From NCBI RefSeq assembly GCF_000427095.1, contig NC_021487.1, forward strand, positions 1,294,924 to 1,358,923: DNA of 64,000 nucleotides, written 5' to 3'. A program made the position numbers and the translations under genes. Below the pieces are notes generated by a model, which was not told the DNA's origin, searched no databases, and was given only the letters and a program-made list of their open reading frames with translations. Below, in pieces: positions 52,027 through 60,589 of the stretch. Source of the DNA: Chthonomonas calidirosea T49. GTDB taxonomy: Bacteria; Armatimonadota; Chthonomonadetes; Chthonomonadales; Chthonomonadaceae. Positions within the stretch are counted from its first letter, which is position 1; every line of letters starts with the position of its first letter.

Positions 52027-53082
52027 ATGTCTCAAAAATATCGCTATGCCATTATCGGTACAGGGTTCCCCCATGGTTCGCCAGGGGCTACCGGCTTCGG
52101 AATGGCTCACTTCCATTATCCAGCCTTCGCCTCTACCGGAAAAGTAGAGCTAGTGGCCATTGCCGAGCCGAACACATCGGCCGCACAAGCTTTTATAGAG
52201 AAGCACCACATCACCCCCAAAATCTACGCGGACTATCGTGCCATGCTAACGCACGAACAGCCCAACATCGTCAGCATCTGCACATGGCCACACCTTCATG
52301 CGGAGATGGTTATGGCCGCCGCCGAAGCTGGTGTGCGTGCCATCCACTGCGAGAAACCTATGGCGATCACTTGGGGGGATTGCAAAAAAATGAAGGCCAC
52401 CGCAGATGCCCACGGCGCTAAACTTACCTTTAACCACCAACGCCGACATCTGCTTGTGTTTCAAGCCGTGCGCGATGCCATAGCACGGGGCGATATTGGT
52501 GAGCTGGTGCAGATAGAAGCGCAGTGTCCAAATCTCTTCGACTGGGGCACACACTGGTTGGATATGCTGTTTTTCTATAACCAGGAAACCCCAGCGGAAT
52601 GGGTGATCGGCCAAATAGATAGCCGCCAAGAGCGACGCATTTTTGGGGCCTATCACGAAGAACAAGGGTTATGCCATTTCAAATGGAAAAACGGGGTGCG
52701 AGGCTGGATGGTCACCGGCTATGAAGCAGGCATCGGCTGCACCCACCGCTTGGTGGGTAAAGAGGGGATCATCGAGGTGCTCTCGGAACGCAAATATCGC
52801 ATTACTGGCAAAACGACATGGGAGGAGAGGGAGTTTGCACAGGAGCCTTTTGATGAACACCGTCGAAGTGCCGCCGATGTTGTTCAGCAGCTCGAAGACT
52901 CAACCCACCGTGCACTGCTTTCGGCCGACTTCGCCCTTCAATCCACTGAAGTCATCTTTGCTACCTACTACAGTAGCAAGATTCGAGGGCGCGTCGATCT
53001 GCCTCTTGCTTACGAAGGGAACGCCCTGCTCGATATGGTGGAGACCGGTGAGGTGGGGCCTAAGCGGGCACACATGCTGTGA
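52027..53082 (+). CDS. Gfo/Idh/MocA-family oxidoreductase
   Basis: The 351-residue protein has the N-terminal Rossmann strand YAIIGTG, acidic VAIAEP, the conserved EKPMA in HCEKPMAITWGDC and a C-terminal alpha/beta domain (FNHQRRHL, DIGELVQIEAQCPNLFDWGTHWLDML). The loop after GTG is long (FPHGSPGATGFGMAHFHY) instead of the usual GxxG. The family oxidises or isomerises sugars and inositols with NAD(P). TTAGGAG lies before the ATG. Its tail overlaps the convergent dus gene by 23 bases. Confidence 0.9.
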   Translation: MSQKYRYAIIGTGFPHGSPGATGFGMAHFHYPAFASTGKVELVAIAEPNTSAAQAFIEKHHITPKIYADYRAMLTHEQPNIVSICTWPHLHAEMVMAAAEAGVRAIHCEKPMAITWGDCKKMKATADAHGAKLTFNHQRRHLLVFQAVRDAIARGDIGELVQIEAQCPNLFDWGTHWLDMLFFYNQETPAEWVIGQIDSRQERRIFGAYHEEQGLCHFKWKNGVRGWMVTGYEAGIGCTHRLVGKEGIIEVLSERKYRITGKTTWEEREFAQEPFDEHRRSAADVVQQLEDSTHRALLSADFALQSTEVIFATYYSSKIRGRVDLPLAYEGNALLDMVETGEVGPKRAHML

Positions 53083-54088
53083 GTTCGGCGTGAAATAGCT
53101 CTTCGATAAGCCTCTGAACCTCTTCGATGGTGTTGGCGTGACTTATCCTTTCACGAAAACGTGAGGCATAGGGGAATCCACGAAAATAGAGCGGTAGCTG
53201 CCCCCGGAGGTGTCGCACGGCCGGCCCTTCTCCCATACTTTGCGCAAGATCGCGAAGATGAGAGAGGGCGGCCTCGGCCCGCTCTTGAAGCGTAGGAGGG
53301 GGCAGCAGCTCACCGGTGCGAAGAAAATGAGCGATATCGCGTAAAATCCAGGGATTGCCTATCGCCGCACGCCCCACCATAACGCCGTCGCAACCCGTCT
53401 CTTCCAGCAGGCGTGCCGCCGCCTGTGGAGAGTTCACGTCGCCATTGCCAATAACCGGTATCGAGAGAAGCGCCTTCATTTGACGAATAAGTGCCCAGTC
53501 GACTGCCCCCTCGTGCCCTTGAACGGCGAAGCGCGCATGAAGCGTTAGCGCTTGAATGCCAAGCTCCTCAAAACGTTTTGCCAGCTTCGCCGTAGCAAAG
53601 TCGCCATACTGCCATCCTGGGCGCGTTTTTACGGTCACCGGTACCGACACGGCCTTTACAACCGCCTCCACTACTCGGCAAGCCGTATCCGGATCACGAA
53701 TAAGAGCGGCGCCTGCACCCGTCTTGCACACTTTGGGCACCCAACAGCCCATGTTGATATCAAGAATATCGGCCCCCATATCTACCGCAATACGGGCGGC
53801 TTCCGCCATGATGGCCGGATCGGCCCCAAATATCTGTACCGCCACTGGGCGCTGATCGGGAGTGATATCGAACATGGTCAGGGTTTTCGCGCTGCCATAA
53901 TGAAGAGCGGTAGTCGAAATGAACTCCGTGACGACGAGGCCAGGACCCCCGATGCGTTTGGCAAGCCGACGAAAAGCTCCATTCGTTACATCTGCCATAG
54001 GCGCCAGAATCACCGGGGGCGAGATCCACAGATTTCCCACCCGAAATCCCTCATATCCTCTCTGTTGCATGAGCGTATGCCTCTCCAT
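53060..54088 (-). CDS. dus: tRNA-dihydrouridine synthase (DusB-type)
   Basis: The 342-residue FMN TIM-barrel enzyme shows PPVILAPMADVTNGAFRRLAKR, VQIFGADPAIMAEAARIAVD, GADILDINMGC with the catalytic Cys, PVTVKTRPGW, HARFAVQGHEGAVDWALI, IPVIGNGDVNSPQAA and VMVGRAAIGNPWI. It reduces uridines in tRNA D-loops. The Cys is followed by Trp (MGCWVPK) where most homologues have Pro. Start could also be Met7. Confidence 0.93.
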   Translation of the reverse strand: MERHTLMQQRGYEGFRVGNLWISPPVILAPMADVTNGAFRRLAKRIGGPGLVVTEFISTTALHYGSAKTLTMFDITPDQRPVAVQIFGADPAIMAEAARIAVDMGADILDINMGCWVPKVCKTGAGAALIRDPDTACRVVEAVVKAVSVPVTVKTRPGWQYGDFATAKLAKRFEELGIQALTLHARFAVQGHEGAVDWALIRQMKALLSIPVIGNGDVNSPQAAARLLEETGCDGVMVGRAAIGNPWILRDIAHFLRTGELLPPPTLQERAEAALSHLRDLAQSMGEGPAVRHLRGQLPLYFRGFPYASRFRERISHANTIEEVQRLIEELFHAELTACVPA

Positions 54089-54318
54089 CCAAATAGACTT
54101 GTACGTTTACAGCACCGCCTATTTCAGCAAGAAGGAGGAACTTTGGCGGGAAATAGGCGCCGATCCGTTGGTCACTGTCCGGCGCTTTGGGGTAGATTTT
54201 TATTATTCCTTTTTCATCGTGCCGCACGCCACACCGAAATAGATGCATCTCTGCCAAAATGGTACATACAAACGAGAGTCCTCACTCCAAAAACCGAGGC
54301 GAACAGGGAGGTTGTAGA

Positions 54319-55326
54319 ATGCGCGCCATGGTCCTTACGAAACCGGGGCCGGTAGAGGATCTGCCCCTGCAGTTGCAGGAACTGCCTAAGCCGAAACCAC
54401 ACTCCGGAGAGGTTGTCATTCGGGTTGAAGTATGCGGGGTTTGCCGTACAGATCTTCACGTGGTGGAAGGGGAGCTGCCACCTCACAAATTGCCCATTAT
54501 TCCAGGTCACGAGGTCATAGGCACGATAGAGTACCGCGGTCCCGAAGCCACACGATTTCCAATTGGCGCTCGCGTTGGGGTGGCTTGGCTTCATGCAAGC
54601 TGCGGGAAGTGCACCTACTGTAAACGCGGAGACGAAAACCTTTGCGATAGTCCCACATTCACCGGCTACGATGCGGACGGTGGGTATGCAGAATATGTGG
54701 TGGCACCGGAAGCGTTTATCTATCCTATCCCTCCAGGAGTCTCCTCGCGTGAGGCTGCCCCCTTTCTCTGCGCCGGCATTATCGGCTATCGTGCCCTGCG
54801 ACGCAGCAACCTTCGCCCCGGCGAGCCGCTAGGCCTTTACGGGTTTGGGGCGTCAGCTCACATTGTTATTCAGATCGCTCGCTATTGGGACTGCCCAGTC
54901 TACGTATGCACTCGTGATGAAAAACATCGAGAGCTGGCCCGCCAGCTAGGAGCCGTTTGGGTAGGCTCAACAGAGGAACGGCCTCCAGTGAAACTGCGCA
55001 GCAGCATTCTGTTTGCACCCGCCGGTGAACTGGTTCCTATTGCGCTCTCTGCTCTCGATAAGGGAGGCACTCTCGCGTTAGCCGGTATCTACATGACCCG
55101 CATCCCCTCTATGGACTATGAAAAGCACCTCTTCTACGAACGCAATCTGCGCAGCGTCACCGCGAATACCCGCCAGGATGGTAAAGAGCTACTGCACCTT
55201 GCCGAGACCGTTCCACTCCACACCCACACCCAAGAGTTTCCTTTGGAGGCCGCCAACGAGGCTTTACAAGCGTTGAAGCAGGATCGTATCAACGGAGCGG
55301 CAGTACTCCGCGTGGCCTCTAGTTAA
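54319..55326 (+). CDS. Zinc-dependent alcohol dehydrogenase (AdhP-like)
   Basis: Start set at ATG 54319, with GGGAGG upstream. The 335-residue protein has catalytic zinc ligands in EVCGVCRTDLH and IIPGHEVIG, the structural zinc cluster CGKCTYCKRGDENLC, and a cofactor domain with LGLYGFGASAHIVIQIARYW. The GFGASAH loop replaces the usual GxGGLGH, which may affect cofactor choice. Some of this subgroup, with a similar loop, lack strong alcohol activity. Substrate unknown. Confidence 0.88.
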   Translation: MRAMVLTKPGPVEDLPLQLQELPKPKPHSGEVVIRVEVCGVCRTDLHVVEGELPPHKLPIIPGHEVIGTIEYRGPEATRFPIGARVGVAWLHASCGKCTYCKRGDENLCDSPTFTGYDADGGYAEYVVAPEAFIYPIPPGVSSREAAPFLCAGIIGYRALRRSNLRPGEPLGLYGFGASAHIVIQIARYWDCPVYVCTRDEKHRELARQLGAVWVGSTEERPPVKLRSSILFAPAGELVPIALSALDKGGTLALAGIYMTRIPSMDYEKHLFYERNLRSVTANTRQDGKELLHLAETVPLHTHTQEFPLEAANEALQALKQDRINGAAVLRVASS

Positions 55327-55380
55327 GAAGGCAGGGCATGAGCTATCGTTTCCGGAGCGCGGGCAGGTAGAATCTTTCGT

Positions 55381-57048
55381 ATGAGCCATGTTTTCGCAGC
55401 GATAGATATCGGTACCAACTCCATTCGCTTGGCTGTTGTACGCATTGAAGACGATAACCATATTACCACCCTTGCCCAACATCGGGAGATGGTGCGCTTA
55501 GGTGAGGGCGAATTCGCCACCCATCGTATGACGCCGGAGGCAATCGCCCGAGGGGCTTTGGTGTGCGCGCGGTTCGCCGATGTGGCGCGCGGCTTTGGCG
55601 CCGATGAGATTGTCGCCTTTGCCACTGCCGCGGTACGAGAGGCCGAAAACAGAGAAGAGTTTATCGAGCGGGTACGTCGTGAGGCCGGAATTGAGGTACG
55701 CGTGATATCCGGGCCGGAGGAAGCACGCCTGATATGGTTGGGGGTCTCCAGCGGCATCGAGCTAGGCTCCAATCGGGCTTTGCTGATTGACATTGGCGGG
55801 GGAAGCACGGAAGTGATCGTGGGCACCTCGGAGGGGTATGAGGTTTTAGAGAGCATGAAGCTGGGTGCTATCCGGCTCTCTAACCTCTTTTTCGACACAC
55901 CCGACCCGATAAGTCCAGAGCTGTTTGCCAAAGTGCAGGCCCATGTACGAGCCGTTGCAAACCCGGTAGCGCGTCGCGTGCAACAAGCCGGATTCGATAT
56001 CGTTTTGGGCAGCGCCGGAACCATCAACTGTTTGGGACAGGTGGTGGCGAACTACACCGGCCATGCAGAGGCCTCCCCAAGGCCGACGCCCTCTCCCTCG
56101 TTGCGTGGAGGCATTACCTTTCGTACAGCGGACCTGCGTCAGGTAGTGAAGCTGCTCTGCCGTTTGCCTCTTGAGGAACGCCGCCAGGTTCCTGGTATGG
56201 ATCCCACCCGCGCCGACATCATTCTCGGTGGCGCCGCCATTCTGCTGACTTTTTTGGAACAGGTGGAGGCAGAGCGCATCACCACCAGTGAACGGGGGCT
56301 GCGTGAGGGCATTCTTGTGGATCATCTTCTGCGTCAAGAGGGAACGCGCGAGCAGTTTCAAGCGCTTTCAGTACGGCGCCGATCCATCCTTCAGTTGGCG
56401 CGAGCCTGCAACTATGAAGCCGATCACGCTCATCACACGGCCTTTCTGGCACTGCGTCTCTTCGACGAACTGCATCAACTCGGCGAGCACACCTACGGCA
56501 ATACCTCGCGTGAGCTCCTAGAGTACGCGGCTATCTTACACGACATCGGTACCTTTCTCTCTCACTCTAATCACCAGCGCCATGCCTACTACATTATCCG
56601 TAACTCCGATCTGCTAGGTTTCGACGACACCGAGATAGATATCATCGCCAACGTGGCGCTCTATCACCGCAAAGGCATCCCTAAAAAGAAGCATCCCAAT
56701 ATGGCCGACCTGAACCGCGAGGAGCGTCGTCGTGTACGCGTTTTGGCCGCCTTACTGCGGGTAGCCGAGGGGCTGGATCGCAGCCATCTCGGCTTGGTGC
56801 GCGATATTCGACTTAGACGCGAGGAATCGCCTCGGCGCTTTATACTGACCCTGATCAGCGATGCCGAGTGCGAGCTAGAGGTTTGGGGTGTTCAAAATAA
56901 CAGCGATCTTTTCGAGTACGTTTTTAAAGCCCCCCTCGTAGCTGAGGTTGTTCACCCCAATTCGATCGAGTTGGCATCTAGCGCCCCAACGAGCGCCTCA
57001 GGCGCAGAATCGCCTGGCGCAGTTCCGGATCGATCTCCTGAAGCGTAA
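55381..57048 (+). CDS. ppx: Exopolyphosphatase / pppGpp phosphatase (Ppx/GppA) with HD domain
   Basis: The 555-residue protein has an ASKHA phosphatase domain (FAAIDIGTNSIRLAVV, GEGEFATHRMTPEAIARG, TAAVREAENREEFIERV, ISGPEEARLIWLGV, LLIDIGGGSTEVIVG) and a C-terminal HD-type domain (YAAILHDIGTFLSHSNHQRHAYYIIRNS). Ppx/GppA enzymes hydrolyse polyphosphate or pppGpp. The C-terminus overlaps the dnaA tail on the other strand by 71 bases. It is 54 bases after the alcohol dehydrogenase. Confidence 0.92.
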   Translation: MSHVFAAIDIGTNSIRLAVVRIEDDNHITTLAQHREMVRLGEGEFATHRMTPEAIARGALVCARFADVARGFGADEIVAFATAAVREAENREEFIERVRREAGIEVRVISGPEEARLIWLGVSSGIELGSNRALLIDIGGGSTEVIVGTSEGYEVLESMKLGAIRLSNLFFDTPDPISPELFAKVQAHVRAVANPVARRVQQAGFDIVLGSAGTINCLGQVVANYTGHAEASPRPTPSPSLRGGITFRTADLRQVVKLLCRLPLEERRQVPGMDPTRADIILGGAAILLTFLEQVEAERITTSERGLREGILVDHLLRQEGTREQFQALSVRRRSILQLARACNYEADHAHHTAFLALRLFDELHQLGEHTYGNTSRELLEYAAILHDIGTFLSHSNHQRHAYYIIRNSDLLGFDDTEIDIIANVALYHRKGIPKKKHPNMADLNREERRRVRVLAALLRVAEGLDRSHLGLVRDIRLRREESPRRFILTLISDAECELEVWGVQNNSDLFEYVFKAPLVAEVVHPNSIELASSAPTSASGAESPGAVPDRSPEA

Positions 57049-57685
57049 TGATGCGTTGGCACGCATAAAGAAATGTGGTGTGGTCGCGCCGCCCAAAGGC
57101 CGCTCCAATATGGCGGGCGCGTTGCTCGGGCAGCAGTTCCCGACAAAGATACATCGCCACATGGCGTGCCAGCGACACATCCTTGTTGCGATTCGTGCCC
57201 ACGATCTCGGCGGCATCTACACCAAATTGGTCGGCCACCGCCTGAATGATCGCCTCCGGGGTAAGCCCTCTCGCGGGGATGGGCTTATCAATGAGATACT
57301 CTCCAAGCACGTTCTGGGCTAGCTCCACAGTGGGCGGCACCCCCATAACGGACGAGTAGGCCAGAAGACGCGTTAGCGCCCCTTCCAGCGCTCGAATGTT
57401 GGATTGGATAGCGCTGCCGATGTAGTGCAACACCTCATCGCTTACCTCAGCCCCTTCCCGCTGCCGACACATCTCTAGAATGGCGATACGTGTTTCCAAA
57501 TCGGGTGGGCCGATGTCGGCAATAAGGCCGCTCTGGAAGCGGGAACGTAGCCGCTCGTCCATGGTATTGAGATCACGCGGGCTACGTTCGCTAGCGATAA
57601 CTACTTGCCTCCCACTCTGATACAGCACGTTAAAAGTGTGAAAGAACTCCTCTTTGGTATGCTCCTTACCAGCAATAAACTGAAT
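56978..57685 (-). CDS. dnaA: DnaA, C-terminal part (separate frame)
   Basis: This frame continues DnaA after a frame break in Walker B: IQFIAGKEHTKEEFFHTFN, IASERSPRDLNTMDERLRSR (sensor 1 region), the initiator AAA+ lid, and domain IV (VSLARHVAMYLCRELLP, IGAAFGRRDHTTFLYAC) that binds DnaA boxes. Homology begins exactly at base 57685. The N-terminal frame reads GAT GAC then an extra AC pair (57686-57687) before ATT CAG TTT. A start inside this piece would make a protein without the ATP site. Its 3' end overlaps the convergent ppx gene by 71 bases. Confidence 0.85.
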   Translation of the reverse strand: MQFIAGKEHTKEEFFHTFNVLYQSGRQVVIASERSPRDLNTMDERLRSRFQSGLIADIGPPDLETRIAILEMCRQREGAEVSDEVLHYIGSAIQSNIRALEGALTRLLAYSSVMGVPPTVELAQNVLGEYLIDKPIPARGLTPEAIIQAVADQFGVDAAEIVGTNRNKDVSLARHVAMYLCRELLPEQRARHIGAAFGRRDHTTFLYACQRIITLQEIDPELRQAILRLRRSLGR

Positions 57686-58515
57686 GTGTCATCCACTAGC
57701 CAAACATCTATCTCTCGATATTGACGACGAAACTCATCGGTGGCGTGCTCCTTCAGCGCGTTGATGTAGTGCTGTGCAAAGTATTCGCCGGAAACGTAGG
57801 CCACCCGCATTTTGGGGTTCGTGCGTTTGATGGCATGTGCAATGGCATGAAGCAAGTGGGTTTTGCCTAACCCAGACCCTCCATAGAGAAAGAGAGGATT
57901 GTAGACGGCACCCGGGCGCTCCGCCACATTCATCGCGCCCGCAAAGGCCAGGCGGTTAGAACGCCCCACCACAAACGTCTCAAAGGTGAATCGCTCGTTG
58001 AGAGGCAGGCCCGGAAGCGCCGGCACTGCACCTTTAGAGCCCGATCGGGAACCCGAAGATTTAGGGGTCACGCGTGGCGGTGTGGTAGAGGGCTTTACCG
58101 ACATAGTAGATGCCGCCTCGGTAGCTCCGGCATCTTCCCCCTCGTCCAAAGGCAGTTTTGGCTGCAAGACCCTCTTCGCATCCGAAGCGTCCTTACGCCC
58201 CGATGCCGCACCAGGAATGGACGTTTCACGCGGCATGACCACGATCTTCACCTGCAACCCGCTCGTGTTGAGGTGAAACTCGAGGGCACTCCGAATGGCG
58301 TTAGCCGCTCGGCTCTCTAACCACTCTCTCGCAAAAGGATTGGCGACACCAAGGGTCACCACGTTGCCCGTATAGCTTAAAGGGCGTGTGTCGCTCAGAA
58401 AACTATTAAACGTTACTGGGCTTACCTTTGTGGAGAGCAGAGCCAGGCAAAGGTCCCATACCTGGAGCAGCGTCTGCGTGCGGTCTTCCTCTCCGAATTC
58501 GAGCTCTCCGCTCAC
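57601..58515 (-). CDS. dnaA: DnaA, N-terminal part with ATP-binding site (frame broken)
   Basis: Start set at GTG 58515 because GGAGG lies 6 bases upstream; an ATG at 58554 has no ribosome site. The protein has domain I (LLQVWDLCLALLSTKVSPVTFNSFL), a Ser/Pro-rich domain II (about residues 100-180) and the AAA+ domain with FTFETFVVGRSNRLAFAGA, Walker A GGSGLGKTH and Walker B VWLVDD. At VDD the frame shifts: two extra bases (GT on the + strand, 57686-57687) turn DDIQF into DDTFSLLL, with a stop at 57601. DnaA is the replication initiator, normally essential, so a sequence error or recoding is likely. Confidence 0.88.
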   Translation of the reverse strand: MSGELEFGEEDRTQTLLQVWDLCLALLSTKVSPVTFNSFLSDTRPLSYTGNVVTLGVANPFAREWLESRAANAIRSALEFHLNTSGLQVKIVVMPRETSIPGAASGRKDASDAKRVLQPKLPLDEGEDAGATEAASTMSVKPSTTPPRVTPKSSGSRSGSKGAVPALPGLPLNERFTFETFVVGRSNRLAFAGAMNVAERPGAVYNPLFLYGGSGLGKTHLLHAIAHAIKRTNPKMRVAYVSGEYFAQHYINALKEHATDEFRRQYREIDVWLVDDTFSLLLVRSIPKRSSFTLLTCCIRVGGK

Positions 58516-58860
58516 TCGCTGCCTCCGTAACCGAGGCCCGCTTCCGGCGGGCATGAAGGGTAGTTAAAGTGATCTATGAAGGAGGGGACGCGACTGTTTG
58601 CGCCCACAACGCGCCGATTATAGCAAATTCCAAGCCGTCTCCGCAAGCAGAACAGCGTCTGCTTTTTTGGGATTCAGAGAGATTTTTTTGATAGAATAGA
58701 TATTAATGAGCTCGCTTTTATGGCCTCAATAAACGATGGTTGCACGGGATAATCTCCTAAGGGAGATTGCCACAATAAACCCTATGGTCAGCTGGAGCGA
58801 TCGCGCACATCAGCGCTCTCGACCTTTTCTTCAGCGTCATAGGCGAAATTCAAAGGGACT
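58516..58860. other. Divergent intergenic region between dnaA and the hydrolase gene
   Basis: No gene seen. It holds the probable dnaA promoter and an AT-rich stretch (about 58680-58715). No cluster of TTATCCACA-like boxes is visible, so there is no clear oriC. Confidence 0.45.
58617..58646 (-). promoter_or_regulatory. Probable dnaA promoter
   Basis: On the minus strand TTGCGG (58646-58641) and TATAAT (58622-58617) are spaced 18 bases; the -10 box is a perfect match. It lies about 100 bases before the dnaA GTG. Confidence 0.45.
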
Positions 58861-59808
58861 ATGCGTTATACTATAGGCATGTCGAGCCGTCAGCCTGAAC
58901 CGCGCGAAACCATCCGCCCAAAACGTTTTTTTCACCCAACCTATTTCGGCCTAGGCTTGCTCGCCGGCGGCCTCCTTTGGGGAGGTCTTGCCGCCAGCTA
59001 CGCCTATATCGCCACACACCCGCCTCGCATCCCCGTCCTCCTACCTAAAGACGCGCAAAGCCTCGGGCTAGAGGAGGTCACCTTTCTCTCGCGCGATGGC
59101 ATTGCCCTAAGTGGTTGGTTTTTACCGGCCAAAGGCAATGCGATCGGTGGGGTCGTCCTCTGCCACGGGCATCTCTTTAATCGCATGGAGATGCTCTATT
59201 GGGCACGACTTCTGAGAGAGGCTGGTTTCCACACACTTCTGTTTGATTTCCGCAAATCGGGAAGAAGTGGGGGGCATGTCTGTACGGTCGGTTATCTGGA
59301 AACGAACGATCTGCTTGGAGCGGTAGACTACTTTGCCGCCCGTCCAGAGATGCAGGGGCTTCACGTCGGCGTTTACGGGCACTCCATGGGCGGTTCTGTA
59401 GCGTTAATGGCCGCGGCGGAAGATACTCGCTTGGCAGCTGTTGTTACCCACGGAGCCTTCGCCACGCTTGAACGTGCCGTCGTTCGACGCGGGCGCCTGC
59501 TTTTTGGCCCTCTCGGCACGCTTATTACCCCGCTAGCCATCCGCATTGGCCAACGGTGGATCCCCATCTCTCCTCAAGAGGTTTCGGCGTTAAAGGCCAT
59601 TGGCAGCATCGCTCCCCGTCCTGTTCTCCTGTTTCACGGGCAACACGATCGCATCGTTCCCGTCAAAGATGCTTACGATCTCTATGCAGCTGCATGTCCT
59701 CCACGCACGTTGCATGTGCTGCCGAAATCCGGGCATGTCTGGATCGCTCCAGAAGAGCTGCCCGAGTACGACCATCTGCTAGTACAGTTCTTCAAAACCC
59801 ATCTCTGA
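58861..59808 (+). CDS. Alpha/beta hydrolase, membrane-anchored
   Basis: The 315-residue protein has an N-terminal hydrophobic segment (FGLGLLAGGLLWGGLAASYA, about residues 29-48) and an alpha/beta hydrolase fold with the nucleophile elbow GHSMGG, GVVLCHGHLFNRMEML (oxyanion side), VLLFHGQHDRIVPV with the acid Asp, and LPKSGHVWI with the catalytic His. It may be an esterase or peptidase-like enzyme at the membrane. Met7 is a possible alternative start. Confidence 0.85.
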   Translation: MRYTIGMSSRQPEPRETIRPKRFFHPTYFGLGLLAGGLLWGGLAASYAYIATHPPRIPVLLPKDAQSLGLEEVTFLSRDGIALSGWFLPAKGNAIGGVVLCHGHLFNRMEMLYWARLLREAGFHTLLFDFRKSGRSGGHVCTVGYLETNDLLGAVDYFAARPEMQGLHVGVYGHSMGGSVALMAAAEDTRLAAVVTHGAFATLERAVVRRGRLLFGPLGTLITPLAIRIGQRWIPISPQEVSALKAIGSIAPRPVLLFHGQHDRIVPVKDAYDLYAAACPPRTLHVLPKSGHVWIAPEELPEYDHLLVQFFKTHL

Positions 59809-59825
59809 AGGCGTGGAGAAAAGCG

Positions 59826-60518
59826 ATGCCTACGCGCACCAAACAGCCCGGCTCTATCACGGTTATCTGCGGGTGTATGTTCTCAGGAAAAACTGACGAG
59901 CTCATTCGGCTTGTACGGCGAGCCCTCTACGCCCGCAAACGGGTACAGGTTTTTAAATCGGCCCTCGATACGCGCACCGATAACACCGTTATCAGCACCC
60001 ATGACGGCGTACGTTTTCAGGCCATTGCCGTGCCCGATGCCCGTACCCTCGAGGCGCTTCTAGACCCACGCGTCCATGTGGTGGGCATTGAAGAGGTTCA
60101 ATTCTTCGACGAGGCCATTGTTCCCCTCTGTCAGCGTCTCGCCGATCGAGGCACAGAGGTGATTGTAGCCGGCCTCGATCAGGATTTTCGTGGCATGCCC
60201 TTCGGCGTTATGCCCACCCTCCTGGCGCTCGCCGAGAACGTTATCAAGCTGCACGCTATCTGCAAGGTCTGTGGCGGAGAGGCCACCCGCACACAGCGCC
60301 TCGTGAACGGACGCCCCGCATCCTGGAACGAACCCACCATTCTTATCGGAGCAGAGGAGACCTACGAGGCGCGCTGCCGCCGTTGCCATCGCGTGCGCAA
60401 CGCCCCCATCCACAGCGCCCGTGGTACCCACCCTATGCCTCCTACCCGCACCCCAGAAGTTACCGATCCTCGTCAACTCGAAATGTTTATGGAGCCGGAG
60501 GTAGACAACGAAGGCTAG
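59826..60518 (+). CDS. tdk: Thymidine kinase (type II, zinc)
   Basis: Start set at ATG 59826; a longer frame upstream overlaps the hydrolase gene. The 230-residue enzyme has Walker A GCMFSGKT (residues 16-23), VISTHDG, the Walker B-like VGIEEVQFFDE, DQDFRGMPFG (lasso region) and two zinc-binding pairs CKVC and CRRC. It phosphorylates thymidine to dTMP. It is followed by a purine permease, suggesting nucleobase salvage. Confidence 0.94.
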   Translation: MPTRTKQPGSITVICGCMFSGKTDELIRLVRRALYARKRVQVFKSALDTRTDNTVISTHDGVRFQAIAVPDARTLEALLDPRVHVVGIEEVQFFDEAIVPLCQRLADRGTEVIVAGLDQDFRGMPFGVMPTLLALAENVIKLHAICKVCGGEATRTQRLVNGRPASWNEPTILIGAEETYEARCRRCHRVRNAPIHSARGTHPMPPTRTPEVTDPRQLEMFMEPEVDNEG

Positions 60519-60534
60519 CCATAACCACCTAGAG

Positions 60535-60561
60535 GAGGATGGTCGCCTTCGAGCCATCCTC
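60535..60561 (+). terminator. Hairpin between tdk and the purine permease
   Basis: GAGGATGG (60535-60542) pairs with CCATCCTC (60554-60561) around an 11-base loop; TTACTTGTT follows. A weak terminator or attenuator. Confidence 0.45.
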
Positions 60562-60589
60562 TTACTTGTTGACAGAAAAGGAGAGAGAA

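Noticed and set aside
58516..58860. oriC next to dnaA
   Set aside because: No cluster of TTATCCACA-like boxes in the dnaA upstream gap, only an AT-rich patch.
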